Shown: positions 1 through 9,085 of the stretch, in pieces | How positions within the stretch are numbered: the stretch's first letter is position 1 | How the letters are laid out: each line of letters begins with the position of its first letter | From: Xanthobacter autotrophicus Py2 | Lineage (GTDB): Bacteria > Pseudomonadota > Alphaproteobacteria > Rhizobiales > Xanthobacteraceae | NCBI GenBank assembly: GCA_000017645.1 | Contig: CP000781.1 | Coordinates: 1,640,001 to 1,704,000, forward strand | Length of the DNA stretch: 64,000 nt | Reading direction: 5' to 3' | Translations under genes and position numbers: made by a program | Notes under the pieces: model-generated | Databases searched by the model: none | What the model was told of the DNA's origin: nothing | The model's input: the letters and a program-made list of their open reading frames with translations, nothing else

Positions 1-800
1 GGACCTGGCTGTGGGGGCCGATCGGGCTGCTGCTCTCCACCCCGCTCACGCTCTGCCTGGTGGTGCTGGGCCGGCACGTGGAGAGCCTTGAATTCCTCGA
101 CGTTGCGCTGGGCGACCAGCCGCCCCTGTCGGCCAGCGAGCTGCTCTACCAGCGCCTGCTGGCGGGGGATCCGCTGGAGGCGGCGGCCGCCGCGGAGGAG
201 CACCTGAAGGAGAAGTCGCTCGCCGATTACGCCGATCAGGTTGCGCTGCCGGCGTTGCGGCTGGCCCAGCGCGATGCGGCCCGCGGCGTGCTGGATGAGG
301 CGCGCCAGACCCGCCTCAAGGAAACCCTCGCCGAGCTGCTCGACTACCTGCCTGATCCGGGCGACCTGGTCGGTCCGCCGACCGAGGGCACCCCTCACGT
401 CCTCATCCTGTCGGCCCGCTCCGGGCTGGACGAGGCGGCGGCGCTGCTGTTCGCCCACCGGTTGCGCCAATCCGGCTTGCGGTGCGAGACGCGCTCGCGG
501 GGCGGGCTCGGTCGGCCCGTGGGGGATGAGGTGAACCTGCTGGTCCTGTCCTATCTGTCGCCGGCCACGCCCGCGCACCGGCGCTACACCATCCGCCGCC
601 TGAAGCGCGATGTGCCGGGCCGGCGGGTCATCGTCGCCGACTGGGGCATCGAGCAGGGGCAGCCCGAGCGGCTCGAAGGCGAGGACGCCGTGGTCAGCTC
701 CATTTCGGCGGCGATGGAGGCGGTAGCGACGCTGCCGGAGCCCCCCGCTGCTCCCCCCCAGGCTGCGGCACCGGCAGTGTTGCGGGCCGGCGCGGCCTGA
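1..800 (+). CDS. AI-2E family transporter, C-terminal part (cut by window start)
   Basis: The reading frame is open from the first base and ends at TGA 798-800, so this is the 3' part of a longer gene (about 265 residues visible). The first visible residues, TWLWGPIGLLLSTPLTLCLV followed by VLGRHV, match the last transmembrane segment and the PLT..VLGRHV signature of AI-2E/PerM family membrane proteins. The family includes quorum-signal exporters and Na+/H+ antiporters, so the substrate cannot be assigned. After the membrane segment comes a soluble tail of about 230 residues, longer than in the short family members. It ends in a Pro/Ala-rich stretch. No partner gene follows; the next gene is convergent and separated by two hairpins. 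Confidence 0.8.
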   Translation, partial: TWLWGPIGLLLSTPLTLCLVVLGRHVESLEFLDVALGDQPPLSASELLYQRLLAGDPLEAAAAAEEHLKEKSLADYADQVALPALRLAQRDAARGVLDEARQTRLKETLAELLDYLPDPGDLVGPPTEGTPHVLILSARSGLDEAAALLFAHRLRQSGLRCETRSRGGLGRPVGDEVNLLVLSYLSPATPAHRRYTIRRLKRDVPGRRVIVADWGIEQGQPERLEGEDAVVSSISAAMEAVATLPEPPAAPPQAAAPAVLRAGAA

Positions 801-838
801 TCCGGCTGACACCATCGGGCGCAGGCGGCGCCGGGACA

Positions 839-908
839 AACCTGCGGCCCCGGTCGGGTCCGGGGCCGCAGGTTGCAGATCAACGGCCCCGGTTGTTGAC
901 CGGGGCCG
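839..908. terminator. Double hairpin between convergent genes
   Basis: There are two consecutive perfect inverted repeats. The first pairs 839-853 with 860-874 (15 bp, loop 6). The second pairs 884-893 with 899-908 (10 bp, loop 5). They fill the 120-bp gap between the end of the AI-2E gene and the end of gdhB, so they probably act as a two-way transcription barrier. No long T-tract follows either stem, so termination is inferred from position and strength. Confidence 0.6.
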
Positions 909-920
909 GGAGGGCGCGGC

Positions 921-3900
921 TCAGCTGCGCACCAGGTCCGAGAGCAGGCTCGCGGCCAGCGTCAGCTTGGAGAGGCTGAGGCCGGAGGCCGCGATCTCGC
1001 GCACGGTGCGGCGCATGCGCTCCACCTCCTCGTGGCGGGCGCAGATGAAGGCGTTCACCGCCGCTTCCCCCGCCACGTCGTCCACCAGCATCAGCTCGGT
1101 GATGCGGCGCATGAAGGTCTCCAGCTGGGCCAGAGACCGGTCGAGGGCGAGCCGGTCGTAATAGTCCGGCGCCAGGATGCTGCGGGCCTGCATGAACAGG
1201 TCGTCGATGGCGAAGGTCCGCCCCGCCGCGAAGAAGGTGCTGGCGGCGCTGGGGATGGACTTGCCCGTGGTCTCGGCGATGAGGGCGATGTCGGAGGCCG
1301 CAGCGAGGCCCGGCATGAAGGCGATCTTGCGGGCGAGGTCTTCCGGCACGTTCTGGCCGATGAGGTCGGCCATGCGCGCCTCGCGCTCGCGGCGCCAGGC
1401 CTCCGGCAGGCTTTCTTCCAGCACGGCGGCCACCGCCGCGATCCCGGTGCGATAGCGCTCCACCACCCCGGCGATGCCATCGGCGAAGGAGACGTTGCCG
1501 AGGAACCAGATGGTCCGCCCCACCACCAGGTCCTGCACCGCGGCGTAGAGGCCGAGCTGCACTGCACCTAGCACCTTGGTGTCGAGGGCGTCGATGGCGG
1601 CGTTCAGCTCCGGCACATGGTAGCTGTCACGCACGGCGGCGAAGGCGCGGGCGATGGCCGGGGCGTCGGCGCCGGTCTGGTCGGCGATCCGGGCGAGGCA
1701 CGACGGCCCGCCCTGGTTGACGATGGCATTGGACAGGCCGGTGGCGATGATCTCCCGGTGCAGCCGGTGGGTCTCGATGGCGTGGGGGTAGCGTTCCTTG
1801 ATCTCGCGCGGGAAGTAATTCACCAGCTCCCCGGAAAGATAGGCGTCGTCCGGCACGTTGGAGGCGACGAGGTCCTGGTCCAGCGCCAGCTTGGCGTAGG
1901 CGAGCAGCACCGCCAGCTCGGGCCGGGTGAGGTGTTCCCCGCGCGAGCGCCGGTCGGCGATCTCGGCGTCGGAGGGCAGGAATTCCACCGCCCGGTCCAG
2001 CTCGCCGCGCGCCTCCAGCATCTGCATCAGGCGCTGCTGGAAGGCGAGGTCGTCCGCGCCCTTGTTCTCGGCCAAGGACAGCGCCAGCGTCTGCAGATAG
2101 TTGTTGCGCAGCACGAGGGCGCCGACCTCGTCGGTCATCTGCTTCAGCAGCGCGGCGCGGTCGGGGGTGGTCAGGTCGCCCCGCTCCAGCGGCAAGGCGA
2201 GGGCGATCTTGATGTTCACCTCCACGTCGGAGGTGTTGACGCCGGCCGAATTGTCGATGGCGTCGGTGTTGAGCTTCACGCCCCGGCGCGCAGCCTCGAT
2301 GCGCGAGCGCTGGGTCATGCCGAGGTTCGCGCCCTCGCCCACCACCTTGGCGCCGAGGTCACTGGCTGCGATGCGAACCGCGTCGTTGGCGCGGTCGCCC
2401 ACCTGCGCGTCGGTTTCGGTGGAGGCGCGCACATAGGTGCCGATGCCGCCGAAGAACAAGAGGTCCACCTGCGCCTTCAGGATGGCGGTGATGAGTTCGG
2501 CCGGCGTGGCATGGGCCTTGGGGAAGCGCAGCAGGGCCCGCACTTCGTCCGACAGGTCGATGCTCTTGGCGCTGCGCGGGAACACGCCGCCGCCCTTGGA
2601 GATGAGCGATGCGTCATAGTCGGCCCAGGAGGAACGGGGCAGGTTGAACAGGCGCTGGCGCTCGGCGAAGGAGGACGCCGGGTCCGGGTTGGGATCGATG
2701 AAGATGTGGCGGTGGTCGAAGGCCGCCACCAGCTTGAGCGCGCGCGACAGCAGCATGCCGTTGCCGAACACGTCGCCGGACATGTCGCCGACGCCCGCGA
2801 CCGTGACCGGGGTCACCTGGATGTCGATGTCCATCTCGCGGAAGTGGCGCTTCACCGCTTCCCAGGCGCCGCGGGCGGTGATGCCCATGGCCTTGTGGTC
2901 GTAGCCCACCGAGCCGCCGGAAGCGAAGGCGTCGTCCAGCCAGAAGCCGTGGCGGGCCGAGATGGCGTTGGCTGTGTCGGAGAAGGTGGCCGTGCCCTTG
3001 TCGGCCGCCACCACGAGATAGGGGTCGTCGCCGTCGAGGCGCACCGTGTCGGCAGGGTGCACCACCTGCCCGCCCTTCAGGTTGTCGGTCAGGTCGAGCA
3101 GGCTGGAGACGAAGATCTCGTAGGCGGCGGTGCCTTCGGCCATCACCGCCTCGCGGCTGCCGCCGGCGGGCAGGCGCTTGGGCACGAAGCCGCCCTTGGC
3201 GCCCACAGGCACGATCACCGCATTCTTCACCTGCTGGGCCTTCACGAGGCCGAGGACCTCGGTACGGAAATCCTGCGGCCGGTCGGACCAGCGCAAGCCG
3301 CCGCGCGCCACCTTGCCGAAGCGCAGGTGCACGCCTTCCACTCGAGGCGAATAGACGAACACCTCATAGAGCGGGCGGGGGAGGACGAGGCCCTCCACCT
3401 TCGCGCTCTCGAACTTGATGGCGATGGCCTCCTTGGGCCGACCCTCGTCATCGCTTTGGTAGAAGGTGGTGCGGATGGCCGCGTCCACGAGGTTCACGAA
3501 GCGCCGCAGGATGCGATCCTGGTCGAGGCTCGACACCTCGGCGAGTTCGTCGTCGATGGCGGCGCGCAAGGGCGCCTCACGGGCAGCGCGCGCCTCGGCC
3601 GAGGGATCGAGCGTGGGGTCGAAGCGGGCGTGGAACAGGGCCATGATGGAGCGGGCGAGCGCGCCATGGGCGTTCAGGGTCTGCCAGATATAGTCCTGGG
3701 AGAACGGGATGCCCGCCTGCCGGATATAGTGGCCGAGCGCACGCACCAGAGCCACTTCGCGGAAGGAGAGGGCGGCGTCGAGCACCAGCGCGTTGTAGCC
3801 GTCGTTCGCCGCCGCGCCGCGCAGCACGGCGTTGAGGCAGTCCTCCAGTCGCTCGTCGGCACCCGCCATCGAGATGGAACCGCCATCGGCGCGCTCCAGC

Positions 3901-5756
3901 GTCATGTCGTGCAGCCAGCTGCGCGCCGCCTCGCCGGTGGGTTCGATGCGATAGGAGCGCTCGTTGATGGCCCGAAGGCCCATGCTCTCCAGCATGGGCA
4001 CGCGGGTAGAGAGGGGCAGTGGCGCGCCGAAGGAGAGGAGGCGCAGGGAGATGCGCCGCTCGTCGTCGCCCGGGCGGCGGTAGAAGTCGAGGGCGACGGG
4101 GCGCGCGGGCGTCAGGCGCTCCAGCCGGTCGATGTCGGCGAGTGCGGTCGCGACGTCGTATGCCGCCTCGTAGTCAGGGCCGAACGCGAAAGCGTAGCGG
4201 TGCTTCAGGAGCGCCGCCATTTCCCAGTCGATGCCGGGCAAGGCGGAAATGGCGAAGCCGAGCCGGTCGCCCCAGGAGAGCATGGCATTCGCCACTTGCC
4301 GTTCCAGCGCGCCGCGGTCCACCTCCGGAATGCGGCCACCGCTGCGATCGATGATGTAGTGGACGCGGATGAGCGGGATGCCAGTGACGAAATCCTGATC
4401 GACCGATGCCACCCTGCCTTCGAAGGCACGGGCGAGGATGGCGCCTGTCTTGTCCCGCACTTCCGCGTCGAACCGCTCGCGGGGCAGGAAGACGAGGACC
4501 GAGACGAAGCGGTCGAACCGGTCCGCGCGCGCCATCACCTTGAGGCGTGGACGGTCGTAGAGAGAGAGGATCTCGCGGGCGTGGACCAGCAGCGTTTCCG
4601 TGCTGATCTGGAACAGGTCGTCGCGCGGATAGGTCTCGAGCAGGGTCTGGAGGGCGTGGGCCGAATGGCTTCCGGGCTCGAGGCCGGTTTCCTTCACCAC
4701 CGATGCCGCCTTGAGCCTGAGATACGGGATCTCGCGCACCGGCTGGGTGTAGGCGGTGGCGGTGAACAGGCCAATGAGGCGCACCTCGCCCACCACGCGG
4801 CCGTCGTCGTCATGGGCCTTTATGCCCACGTAGTCCATCATGTCGCGCCGATGAACGAGCGAGCGCAGGCTGGCCTTGGTGAACAGCAGCGGGGAGGGGC
4901 TTTCGAGGAAGGCACAGATCTCCGGCGTCGTCACCACCGGCTGGTTGCCGAGGCGCAACTCGTGCACATCGGGATCGCGCAGGATGCCGAGGCCGCTGTT
5001 GGGCTCCGCCCTGAGGCTTCCGTCCGCGATGAGTTCATAGTGCCGTAGGCCGAGGAAGACAAAGTTGTTCTCGGTCAGCCATTCCAGCACATCCGCGGCC
5101 TCCTCCTGGGCGTCGGCATCGTAGGGGCGTTTCTCGCGGCGATAGCCCTTGCTCAGGCTCCTCACCTGCTTGCGCATTGCGGAGAAGTCGTCGTTCACGA
5201 CTCCCACGTCCTTGAGCACCCTTGCGAGGACGGCCTTGAGCTGCGTCCGCTCCGCCTCGCCCATGGCCGGGACGTGAATGTGGATCAGGCTCTCGCGGTT
5301 CTCCTCGGACAGCTCGCCCCTGCGGAGAGGAAGCTCCAGCCCGGTCACTGCGCCTTCCGCGTTGCGCTCCACATGGAGGATGGGGTGGGCGGCGAGCTTC
5401 AGTTCCAGCCCGCACTCGATGATTTCACCGGCCAGCGAAGTATAGAGGAACGCCATGTCGTCGTTCACCGCCTCGATCACGGTGACCGGCCCGCCATGAA
5501 GCTCAGGATTGAAAATGCGCACGGAGGACTGCCCCCGGGGCCGGCTTGAGACATGGGACCACGCCTCGCTCAGCAGTAGGGCGACGCAGGACGGCGTAAG
5601 GGGAGCGAGATCTTCGAGCGCCGTGGCGGAGAGGAAGGTGTCGACGAAGCCTGCGGGCAGGGATGGGGCCTGCGCCGCGATCTGCGCCTTTAGCTCCGCC
5701 AGGCTGGTGGGATCCCCCCAATTGATCGCGCCGGCTTGAAATCCCATGATGTTCAT
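921..5756 (-). CDS. gdhB: NAD-specific glutamate dehydrogenase, large (180-kDa) type
   Basis: A 1611-residue protein, the usual length of the large bacterial NAD-dependent glutamate dehydrogenases (Bac_GDH family). These oxidise L-glutamate to 2-oxoglutarate and ammonium in the cytoplasm and work mainly in amino-acid catabolism. The N-terminal half carries the long regulatory region of the family. The catalytic domain holds the glycine-rich VPVGAKGGFVPKRLP segment near residue 850, with the lysine expected in the glutamate site, and ends in a long C-terminal helical region. The frame is open upstream to 6254, but I place the start at ATG 5756 because AGGGGGA lies just in front of it and the next gene is divergent from 5873. 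Transcribed alone. The family call is secure. Confidence 0.93.
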   Translation of the reverse strand: MNIMGFQAGAINWGDPTSLAELKAQIAAQAPSLPAGFVDTFLSATALEDLAPLTPSCVALLLSEAWSHVSSRPRGQSSVRIFNPELHGGPVTVIEAVNDDMAFLYTSLAGEIIECGLELKLAAHPILHVERNAEGAVTGLELPLRRGELSEENRESLIHIHVPAMGEAERTQLKAVLARVLKDVGVVNDDFSAMRKQVRSLSKGYRREKRPYDADAQEEAADVLEWLTENNFVFLGLRHYELIADGSLRAEPNSGLGILRDPDVHELRLGNQPVVTTPEICAFLESPSPLLFTKASLRSLVHRRDMMDYVGIKAHDDDGRVVGEVRLIGLFTATAYTQPVREIPYLRLKAASVVKETGLEPGSHSAHALQTLLETYPRDDLFQISTETLLVHAREILSLYDRPRLKVMARADRFDRFVSVLVFLPRERFDAEVRDKTGAILARAFEGRVASVDQDFVTGIPLIRVHYIIDRSGGRIPEVDRGALERQVANAMLSWGDRLGFAISALPGIDWEMAALLKHRYAFAFGPDYEAAYDVATALADIDRLERLTPARPVALDFYRRPGDDERRISLRLLSFGAPLPLSTRVPMLESMGLRAINERSYRIEPTGEAARSWLHDMTLERADGGSISMAGADERLEDCLNAVLRGAAANDGYNALVLDAALSFREVALVRALGHYIRQAGIPFSQDYIWQTLNAHGALARSIMALFHARFDPTLDPSAEARAAREAPLRAAIDDELAEVSSLDQDRILRRFVNLVDAAIRTTFYQSDDEGRPKEAIAIKFESAKVEGLVLPRPLYEVFVYSPRVEGVHLRFGKVARGGLRWSDRPQDFRTEVLGLVKAQQVKNAVIVPVGAKGGFVPKRLPAGGSREAVMAEGTAAYEIFVSSLLDLTDNLKGGQVVHPADTVRLDGDDPYLVVAADKGTATFSDTANAISARHGFWLDDAFASGGSVGYDHKAMGITARGAWEAVKRHFREMDIDIQVTPVTVAGVGDMSGDVFGNGMLLSRALKLVAAFDHRHIFIDPNPDPASSFAERQRLFNLPRSSWADYDASLISKGGGVFPRSAKSIDLSDEVRALLRFPKAHATPAELITAILKAQVDLLFFGGIGTYVRASTETDAQVGDRANDAVRIAASDLGAKVVGEGANLGMTQRSRIEAARRGVKLNTDAIDNSAGVNTSDVEVNIKIALALPLERGDLTTPDRAALLKQMTDEVGALVLRNNYLQTLALSLAENKGADDLAFQQRLMQMLEARGELDRAVEFLPSDAEIADRRSRGEHLTRPELAVLLAYAKLALDQDLVASNVPDDAYLSGELVNYFPREIKERYPHAIETHRLHREIIATGLSNAIVNQGGPSCLARIADQTGADAPAIARAFAAVRDSYHVPELNAAIDALDTKVLGAVQLGLYAAVQDLVVGRTIWFLGNVSFADGIAGVVERYRTGIAAVAAVLEESLPEAWRREREARMADLIGQNVPEDLARKIAFMPGLAAASDIALIAETTGKSIPSAASTFFAAGRTFAIDDLFMQARSILAPDYYDRLALDRSLAQLETFMRRITELMLVDDVAGEAAVNAFICARHEEVERMRRTVREIAASGLSLSKLTLAASLLSDLVRS

Positions 5757-5872
5757 GGCCTTTCCCCCTGTGGAGCGCCGGCCGGGTCCGTCTGTGATGG
5801 ATCCGGTAACGGGCGAGTTCTGGACCCGGGTTGTGGACCGGGCCGGCAACGCGACAATGACGAGGCGACGCG

Positions 5873-6634
5873 ATGGCGATGAAGGTGAGGGCAGGCGTGG
5901 GCGCCGAAAAGGGCAAAAGCGGGACTGCTGAAAATAAAGGCGCGCCTGTGAAAAAGGCGTCAGCCAGACAGGCTCTCTCCACAACGGCGGCGGCCGTGCG
6001 GCGGGCGTCGAAAACGCCGGTCGCGAAGGCCGTGGCGCCCGCTCCGGCGCGGGTGCGGGACGACCTTCCGGCCATCGCGCTTCCGCTGTCGCCGGCGGAG
6101 CTTGATCCTGCCAACCGGGCGTATTTTGACAAGTGCCTGGAGAAGATCGGCTTCGTTCCGAACGTGCTTCAGGCCTATGCGTTCGACATGGCGAAGCTTT
6201 CGGCCTTCGCGGCCATGTACAACGACCTGATGCTCGCGCCGTCCGGCCTCTCAAAGTTGGAACGGGAGATGATCGCGGTGGTCGTGTCCGCCGTGAACCG
6301 CTGTTACTACTGTCTCACTGCCCACGGTGCGGCGGTGCGCCAGCTGTCCGGCGATCCCATCCTGGGCGAGCAACTCGTGATGAATTATCGCGCCGCAAGG
6401 CTCGATCCCCGCCGGCGCGCCATGCTCGACTTCGCCGCCAAGCTCACCGAACGCCCCAATGAGGTGGAGGAGGAGGACCGCGAGGCCCTGCGCCGCGTCG
6501 GTCTCTCGGAGCGGGACATCTGGGATGTCTCGGCGGTGGTGGGCTTCTTCAACATGTCGAACCGAATCGCCTCGGCCACCGACATGCGCCCCAACGAGGC
6601 CTACCACGCCCAGGCCCGCACCCTGCCGGAGTGA
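5873..6634 (+). CDS. AhpD-like peroxidase-related enzyme (carboxymuconolactone decarboxylase fold)
   Basis: 253 residues. The C-terminal ~190 residues match the peroxidase-related branch of the AhpD/CMD superfamily. The redox motif is Cys144-Tyr-Tyr-Cys147 with His151 (CYYCLTAHG), the arrangement used by AhpD-type alkylhydroperoxidases. This is followed by the conserved WDVSAVVGFFNMSNR-like helix. The first ~60 residues are a basic, Ala/Lys-rich extension without a recognised domain. The start at ATG 5873 has GAGG seven bases upstream, but a later start is possible because the extension is not part of the fold. Divergent from gdhB across a 116-bp gap. Peroxide detoxification is inferred from the family; the substrate is unknown. 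Confidence 0.8.
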   Translation: MAMKVRAGVGAEKGKSGTAENKGAPVKKASARQALSTTAAAVRRASKTPVAKAVAPAPARVRDDLPAIALPLSPAELDPANRAYFDKCLEKIGFVPNVLQAYAFDMAKLSAFAAMYNDLMLAPSGLSKLEREMIAVVVSAVNRCYYCLTAHGAAVRQLSGDPILGEQLVMNYRAARLDPRRRAMLDFAAKLTERPNEVEEEDREALRRVGLSERDIWDVSAVVGFFNMSNRIASATDMRPNEAYHAQARTLPE

Positions 6635-6707
6635 GGGGTGTCTGCTCCCGGTCCTGCCGGTGTCGGCGACGGTCCGCGGCTCAGGCTGGCGGCCCGTGCG
6701 CTGAAGT

Positions 6708-6742
6708 TGTATTTCGTCGAGAGGTATATCTCATGAAATACA
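6708..6742. repeat. 8-bp inverted repeat upstream of exported protein gene
   Basis: TGTATTTC at 6708-6715 is repeated in inverted form as GAAATACA at 6735-6742, in an AT-rich island within the 128-bp gap before the next gene. It could be an operator or a weak hairpin. No regulator is identified. Confidence 0.35.
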
Positions 6743-6762
6743 TCTGAGGGCGGGTGGCGGCC

Positions 6763-7341
6763 ATGGCATCCCTGGCAGATTCGGTGCGCGGCAGACGGCG
6801 CGGGGCCGCTGAGGCGGTTGTATCGCTGCTCCTCCCGCTGCTCCTGACGGTCGGATTTCTCGTGGCAGCCGGTGGAGCGGGCAGGGCGCAACCAGCCGTC
6901 CCGCCGGAGGATTGCGACCGCGCCGCCTGGCCGCTGGCGACGGACCGGGCGCGGCTCGCGGCGCCCGGCCTGCGCCCGGTGCGAAACGGCGACACGCTGG
7001 TTCTGCCGAACGACAGCGCCTTGCGCTTCATCCTGGTGCCGCAGGCGGGGGCGAATCTCCCCGTCCGGCCGCGCCATGGAGAGGAGGGAGCCTTCGCCGG
7101 GGTGGTGGACCTGAAGGTGCCACCACCCGAGCGGGTATGGCAGGTCACGGTTTCGGCAAATACCTGGATCGACGTGGTGGTCAGCGGCCGACCCCTGACG
7201 CCTGTCGCCTTCACCGGGGTGCACGCCTGTCCGGGCCTGCGCAAGAGCCTGCGCTTCAGGATTCCGGACGGCGACGTGCGGCTCCAGGTGTCGGGCGCGG
7301 AGGGCGCGCGGCTCGATCTCCTGATCACGCCCGTGGATTAA
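6763..7341 (+). CDS. Hypothetical exported protein
   Basis: About 192 residues. The N-terminus is basic (SVRGRRRG), followed by a strongly hydrophobic stretch (VVSLLLPLLLTVGFLVAAGG) and an Ala-Gln site (GRAQPA), so it looks like a Sec signal peptide. The mature part of about 150 residues is beta-rich with two cysteines (ED-C-DR and HA-C-PG) that could form a disulfide. I do not recognise a family. The start is uncertain: GTG 6754 lies only 3 bases after GAGGG, while ATG 6763 lies 12 bases after it. I give the ATG. It stands alone between the peroxidase and the liv operon; no function can be inferred. Confidence 0.6.
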   Translation: MASLADSVRGRRRGAAEAVVSLLLPLLLTVGFLVAAGGAGRAQPAVPPEDCDRAAWPLATDRARLAAPGLRPVRNGDTLVLPNDSALRFILVPQAGANLPVRPRHGEEGAFAGVVDLKVPPPERVWQVTVSANTWIDVVVSGRPLTPVAFTGVHACPGLRKSLRFRIPDGDVRLQVSGAEGARLDLLITPVD

Positions 7342-7411
7342 GCAGTCATACGCCCGCGTCGCACATGCCCAAGTCAAGATCGAGATAGACAAATGTCACG
7401 ACAGCAGTCTA

Positions 7412-7440
7412 TTGACGCTGCCATGGCGTAACGTGCTAGT
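7412..7440 (+). promoter_or_regulatory. Candidate promoter of the liv operon
   Basis: TTGACG at 7412-7417 fits a -35 box. A TGCTAGT block at 7434-7440 lies 16-17 bp downstream and could be the -10 box. The position, about 110 bp before livG in the 207-bp intergenic region, is suitable. Pattern match only. Confidence 0.45.
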
Positions 7441-7548
7441 TTGCGCCGCAAGATGAAGTGCACCGCAAAAGGTGCCGATCCGGAGGAATTTGGCCAGGGG
7501 AACGCTCGCTGTCTCCATCGGCCGCAATAGCGAGGGCACCTTACGATC

Positions 7549-8319
7549 ATGGACACCGTCTCAGACGTGCCCTACATCGTTGAAGCGTCTGGTCTTACCA
7601 AGGAATTCAAAGGATTTGCTGCGGTCAAGAACGTTGACCTCAGGATCCGGCGTCACACCATTCACGCCCTGATCGGGCCGAATGGCGCGGGCAAGACCAC
7701 CTGCTTCAACCTCATCACCAAGTTCCTGGAACCGACCCGGGGCACCATCCGCCTGAACGGGAAGGACATCACCCGCACGCCGCCGGCGGATGTGGCCCGG
7801 CTCGGCATGGTGCGCTCGTTCCAGATCTCCGCCACCTTCCCGCACCTCACCGTGCTGGAGAACGTGCGCATCGCGCTGCAGCGTCCCATCGGCAACTCCT
7901 TCCATTTCTGGAAGTCGGAGACTTCGCTGGACGCGCTGAACGACCGCGCCATGGCGCTTTTGGCCGACGTGGACCTGATCTCCTACGCCAAGCATCTTGC
8001 GGTTGAGCTTCCCTACGGCCGCAAGCGGGCGTTGGAGATTGCCACCACGCTGGCGCTGGAGCCGGAGATGCTGCTGCTCGACGAGCCCACCTCCGGCATG
8101 GGCCGCGAGGACATCGCCCGCACGGCGGACCTCATCAAGCGCGTGTCGGAGGGGCGCACCATCCTGATGGTGGAGCACAACCTCTCGGTTGTGTCGGACC
8201 TCTCCGACATGATCACCGTGCTCGCCCGCGGCGAGATCCTCACCGAGGGGCCCTATTCCGAGGTGTCGAAGAACCCGCAGGTCGTCGAGGCCTATATGGG
8301 CACCGGTGGAGCGCATTGA
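7549..8319 (+). CDS. livG: Branched-chain-type ABC transporter ATP-binding protein LivG
   Basis: 256 residues, the normal length for LivG. Walker A is GPNGAGKTT at residues 43-51. The signature region reads YGRKRALEIATTLALEP and runs into Walker B MLLLDEPTSGM. The LivG-specific C-terminal tail ends in QVVEAYMG. It hydrolyses ATP at the inner face of the membrane to drive uptake through the LivH/LivM channel. It is first in a five-gene operon and its stop lies one base before the ATG of livF. Proteins of this family also serve urea, amide and aromatic-acid importers, so the cargo is set by the binding protein and is not proven here. Confidence 0.92.
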   Translation: MDTVSDVPYIVEASGLTKEFKGFAAVKNVDLRIRRHTIHALIGPNGAGKTTCFNLITKFLEPTRGTIRLNGKDITRTPPADVARLGMVRSFQISATFPHLTVLENVRIALQRPIGNSFHFWKSETSLDALNDRAMALLADVDLISYAKHLAVELPYGRKRALEIATTLALEPEMLLLDEPTSGMGREDIARTADLIKRVSEGRTILMVEHNLSVVSDLSDMITVLARGEILTEGPYSEVSKNPQVVEAYMGTGGAH

Positions 8320-8320
8320 G

Positions 8321-9034
8321 ATGGCCGCGAACGGAACTCCCCTGCTCGAGGTGAAGGACCTGCACGGCCACTATGGCGAGAGCCATGTGCTGCACGGCAT
8401 GAACTTCGAGGTCCATCCCGGCGAGGTGGTGACCCTGTTGGGCCGCAACGGCGCCGGCAAGACCACCACCATGCGGGCCATCATGGGCCTTTTGCGCAAG
8501 CGCGCCGGCTCCATCCGCTACCAGGGCACTGAAACGGTTGGTTTGCAGCCCAACAAGATCGCCCGGCTCGGCATCGCCATCTGCCCCGAGGAACGCGGCA
8601 TCTTCGCCTCGCTCTCGGTGCGCGAGAACCTGCTGCTGCCGCCGGTTGTCCTGCCCGGCGGGCTGACCGTGGACGAGGTCCACGAGCTGTTCCCCCGGCT
8701 GGAAGAGCGCCGCAACAGCCAGGGCACCAAGCTGTCCGGCGGCGAGCAGCAGATGCTGGCCATCGCCCGCATCCTGCGCACCGGTGCCAAGCTGCTGCTT
8801 CTGGACGAGCCGTCGGAGGGACTTGCCCCGGTGATCGTCCAGCATATCGGCCAGATCATCCGGGACCTGAAGAAGAAGGGGTTCACGGTGCTGCTGGTGG
8901 AACAGAACTTCCACTTCGCCTCCACCGTTGCCGATCGCCACTACGTGGTGGAACACGGTCGGGTGGTGGACATGGTCCCCAACGACAAGATCGCGGAAAA
9001 CGCGGCGCGTCTCGAAGCGTTCCTCGGCGTCTGA
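8321..9034 (+). CDS. livF: Branched-chain-type ABC transporter ATP-binding protein LivF
   Basis: 237 residues from ATG 8321. Walker A is LLGRNGAGKTT, the ABC signature is LSGGEQQMLAIARIL and Walker B is LLLLDEPSEGLAP, all as in LivF. The C-terminal GRVVDMVPND segment is also typical. The second ATPase of the importer, it pairs with LivG. GTG 8306 is an in-frame alternative start that would overlap livG. I prefer ATG 8321 because GGTGGAG lies 9 bases upstream of it, inside the end of livG, indicating translational coupling. Confidence 0.92.
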   Translation: MAANGTPLLEVKDLHGHYGESHVLHGMNFEVHPGEVVTLLGRNGAGKTTTMRAIMGLLRKRAGSIRYQGTETVGLQPNKIARLGIAICPEERGIFASLSVRENLLLPPVVLPGGLTVDEVHELFPRLEERRNSQGTKLSGGEQQMLAIARILRTGAKLLLLDEPSEGLAPVIVQHIGQIIRDLKKKGFTVLLVEQNFHFASTVADRHYVVEHGRVVDMVPNDKIAENAARLEAFLGV

Positions 9035-9085
9035 CGCCGGGTTCCTGACAGAGAATTCCGGCTTGCAGCCGGCGGGAGGAAACAC

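Noticed and set aside
1617..5048. 1143-codon open frame on the plus strand across gdhB
   Set aside because: Antisense of a well-recognised gene in very GC-rich DNA; the translation is His/Gly/Val/Gln-rich without any domain, a typical shadow frame.
5757..6254. 166-residue N-terminal extension of gdhB
   Set aside because: It would overlap the divergent peroxidase gene, is Arg/Pro-rich without homology, and a good ribosome site marks ATG 5756.
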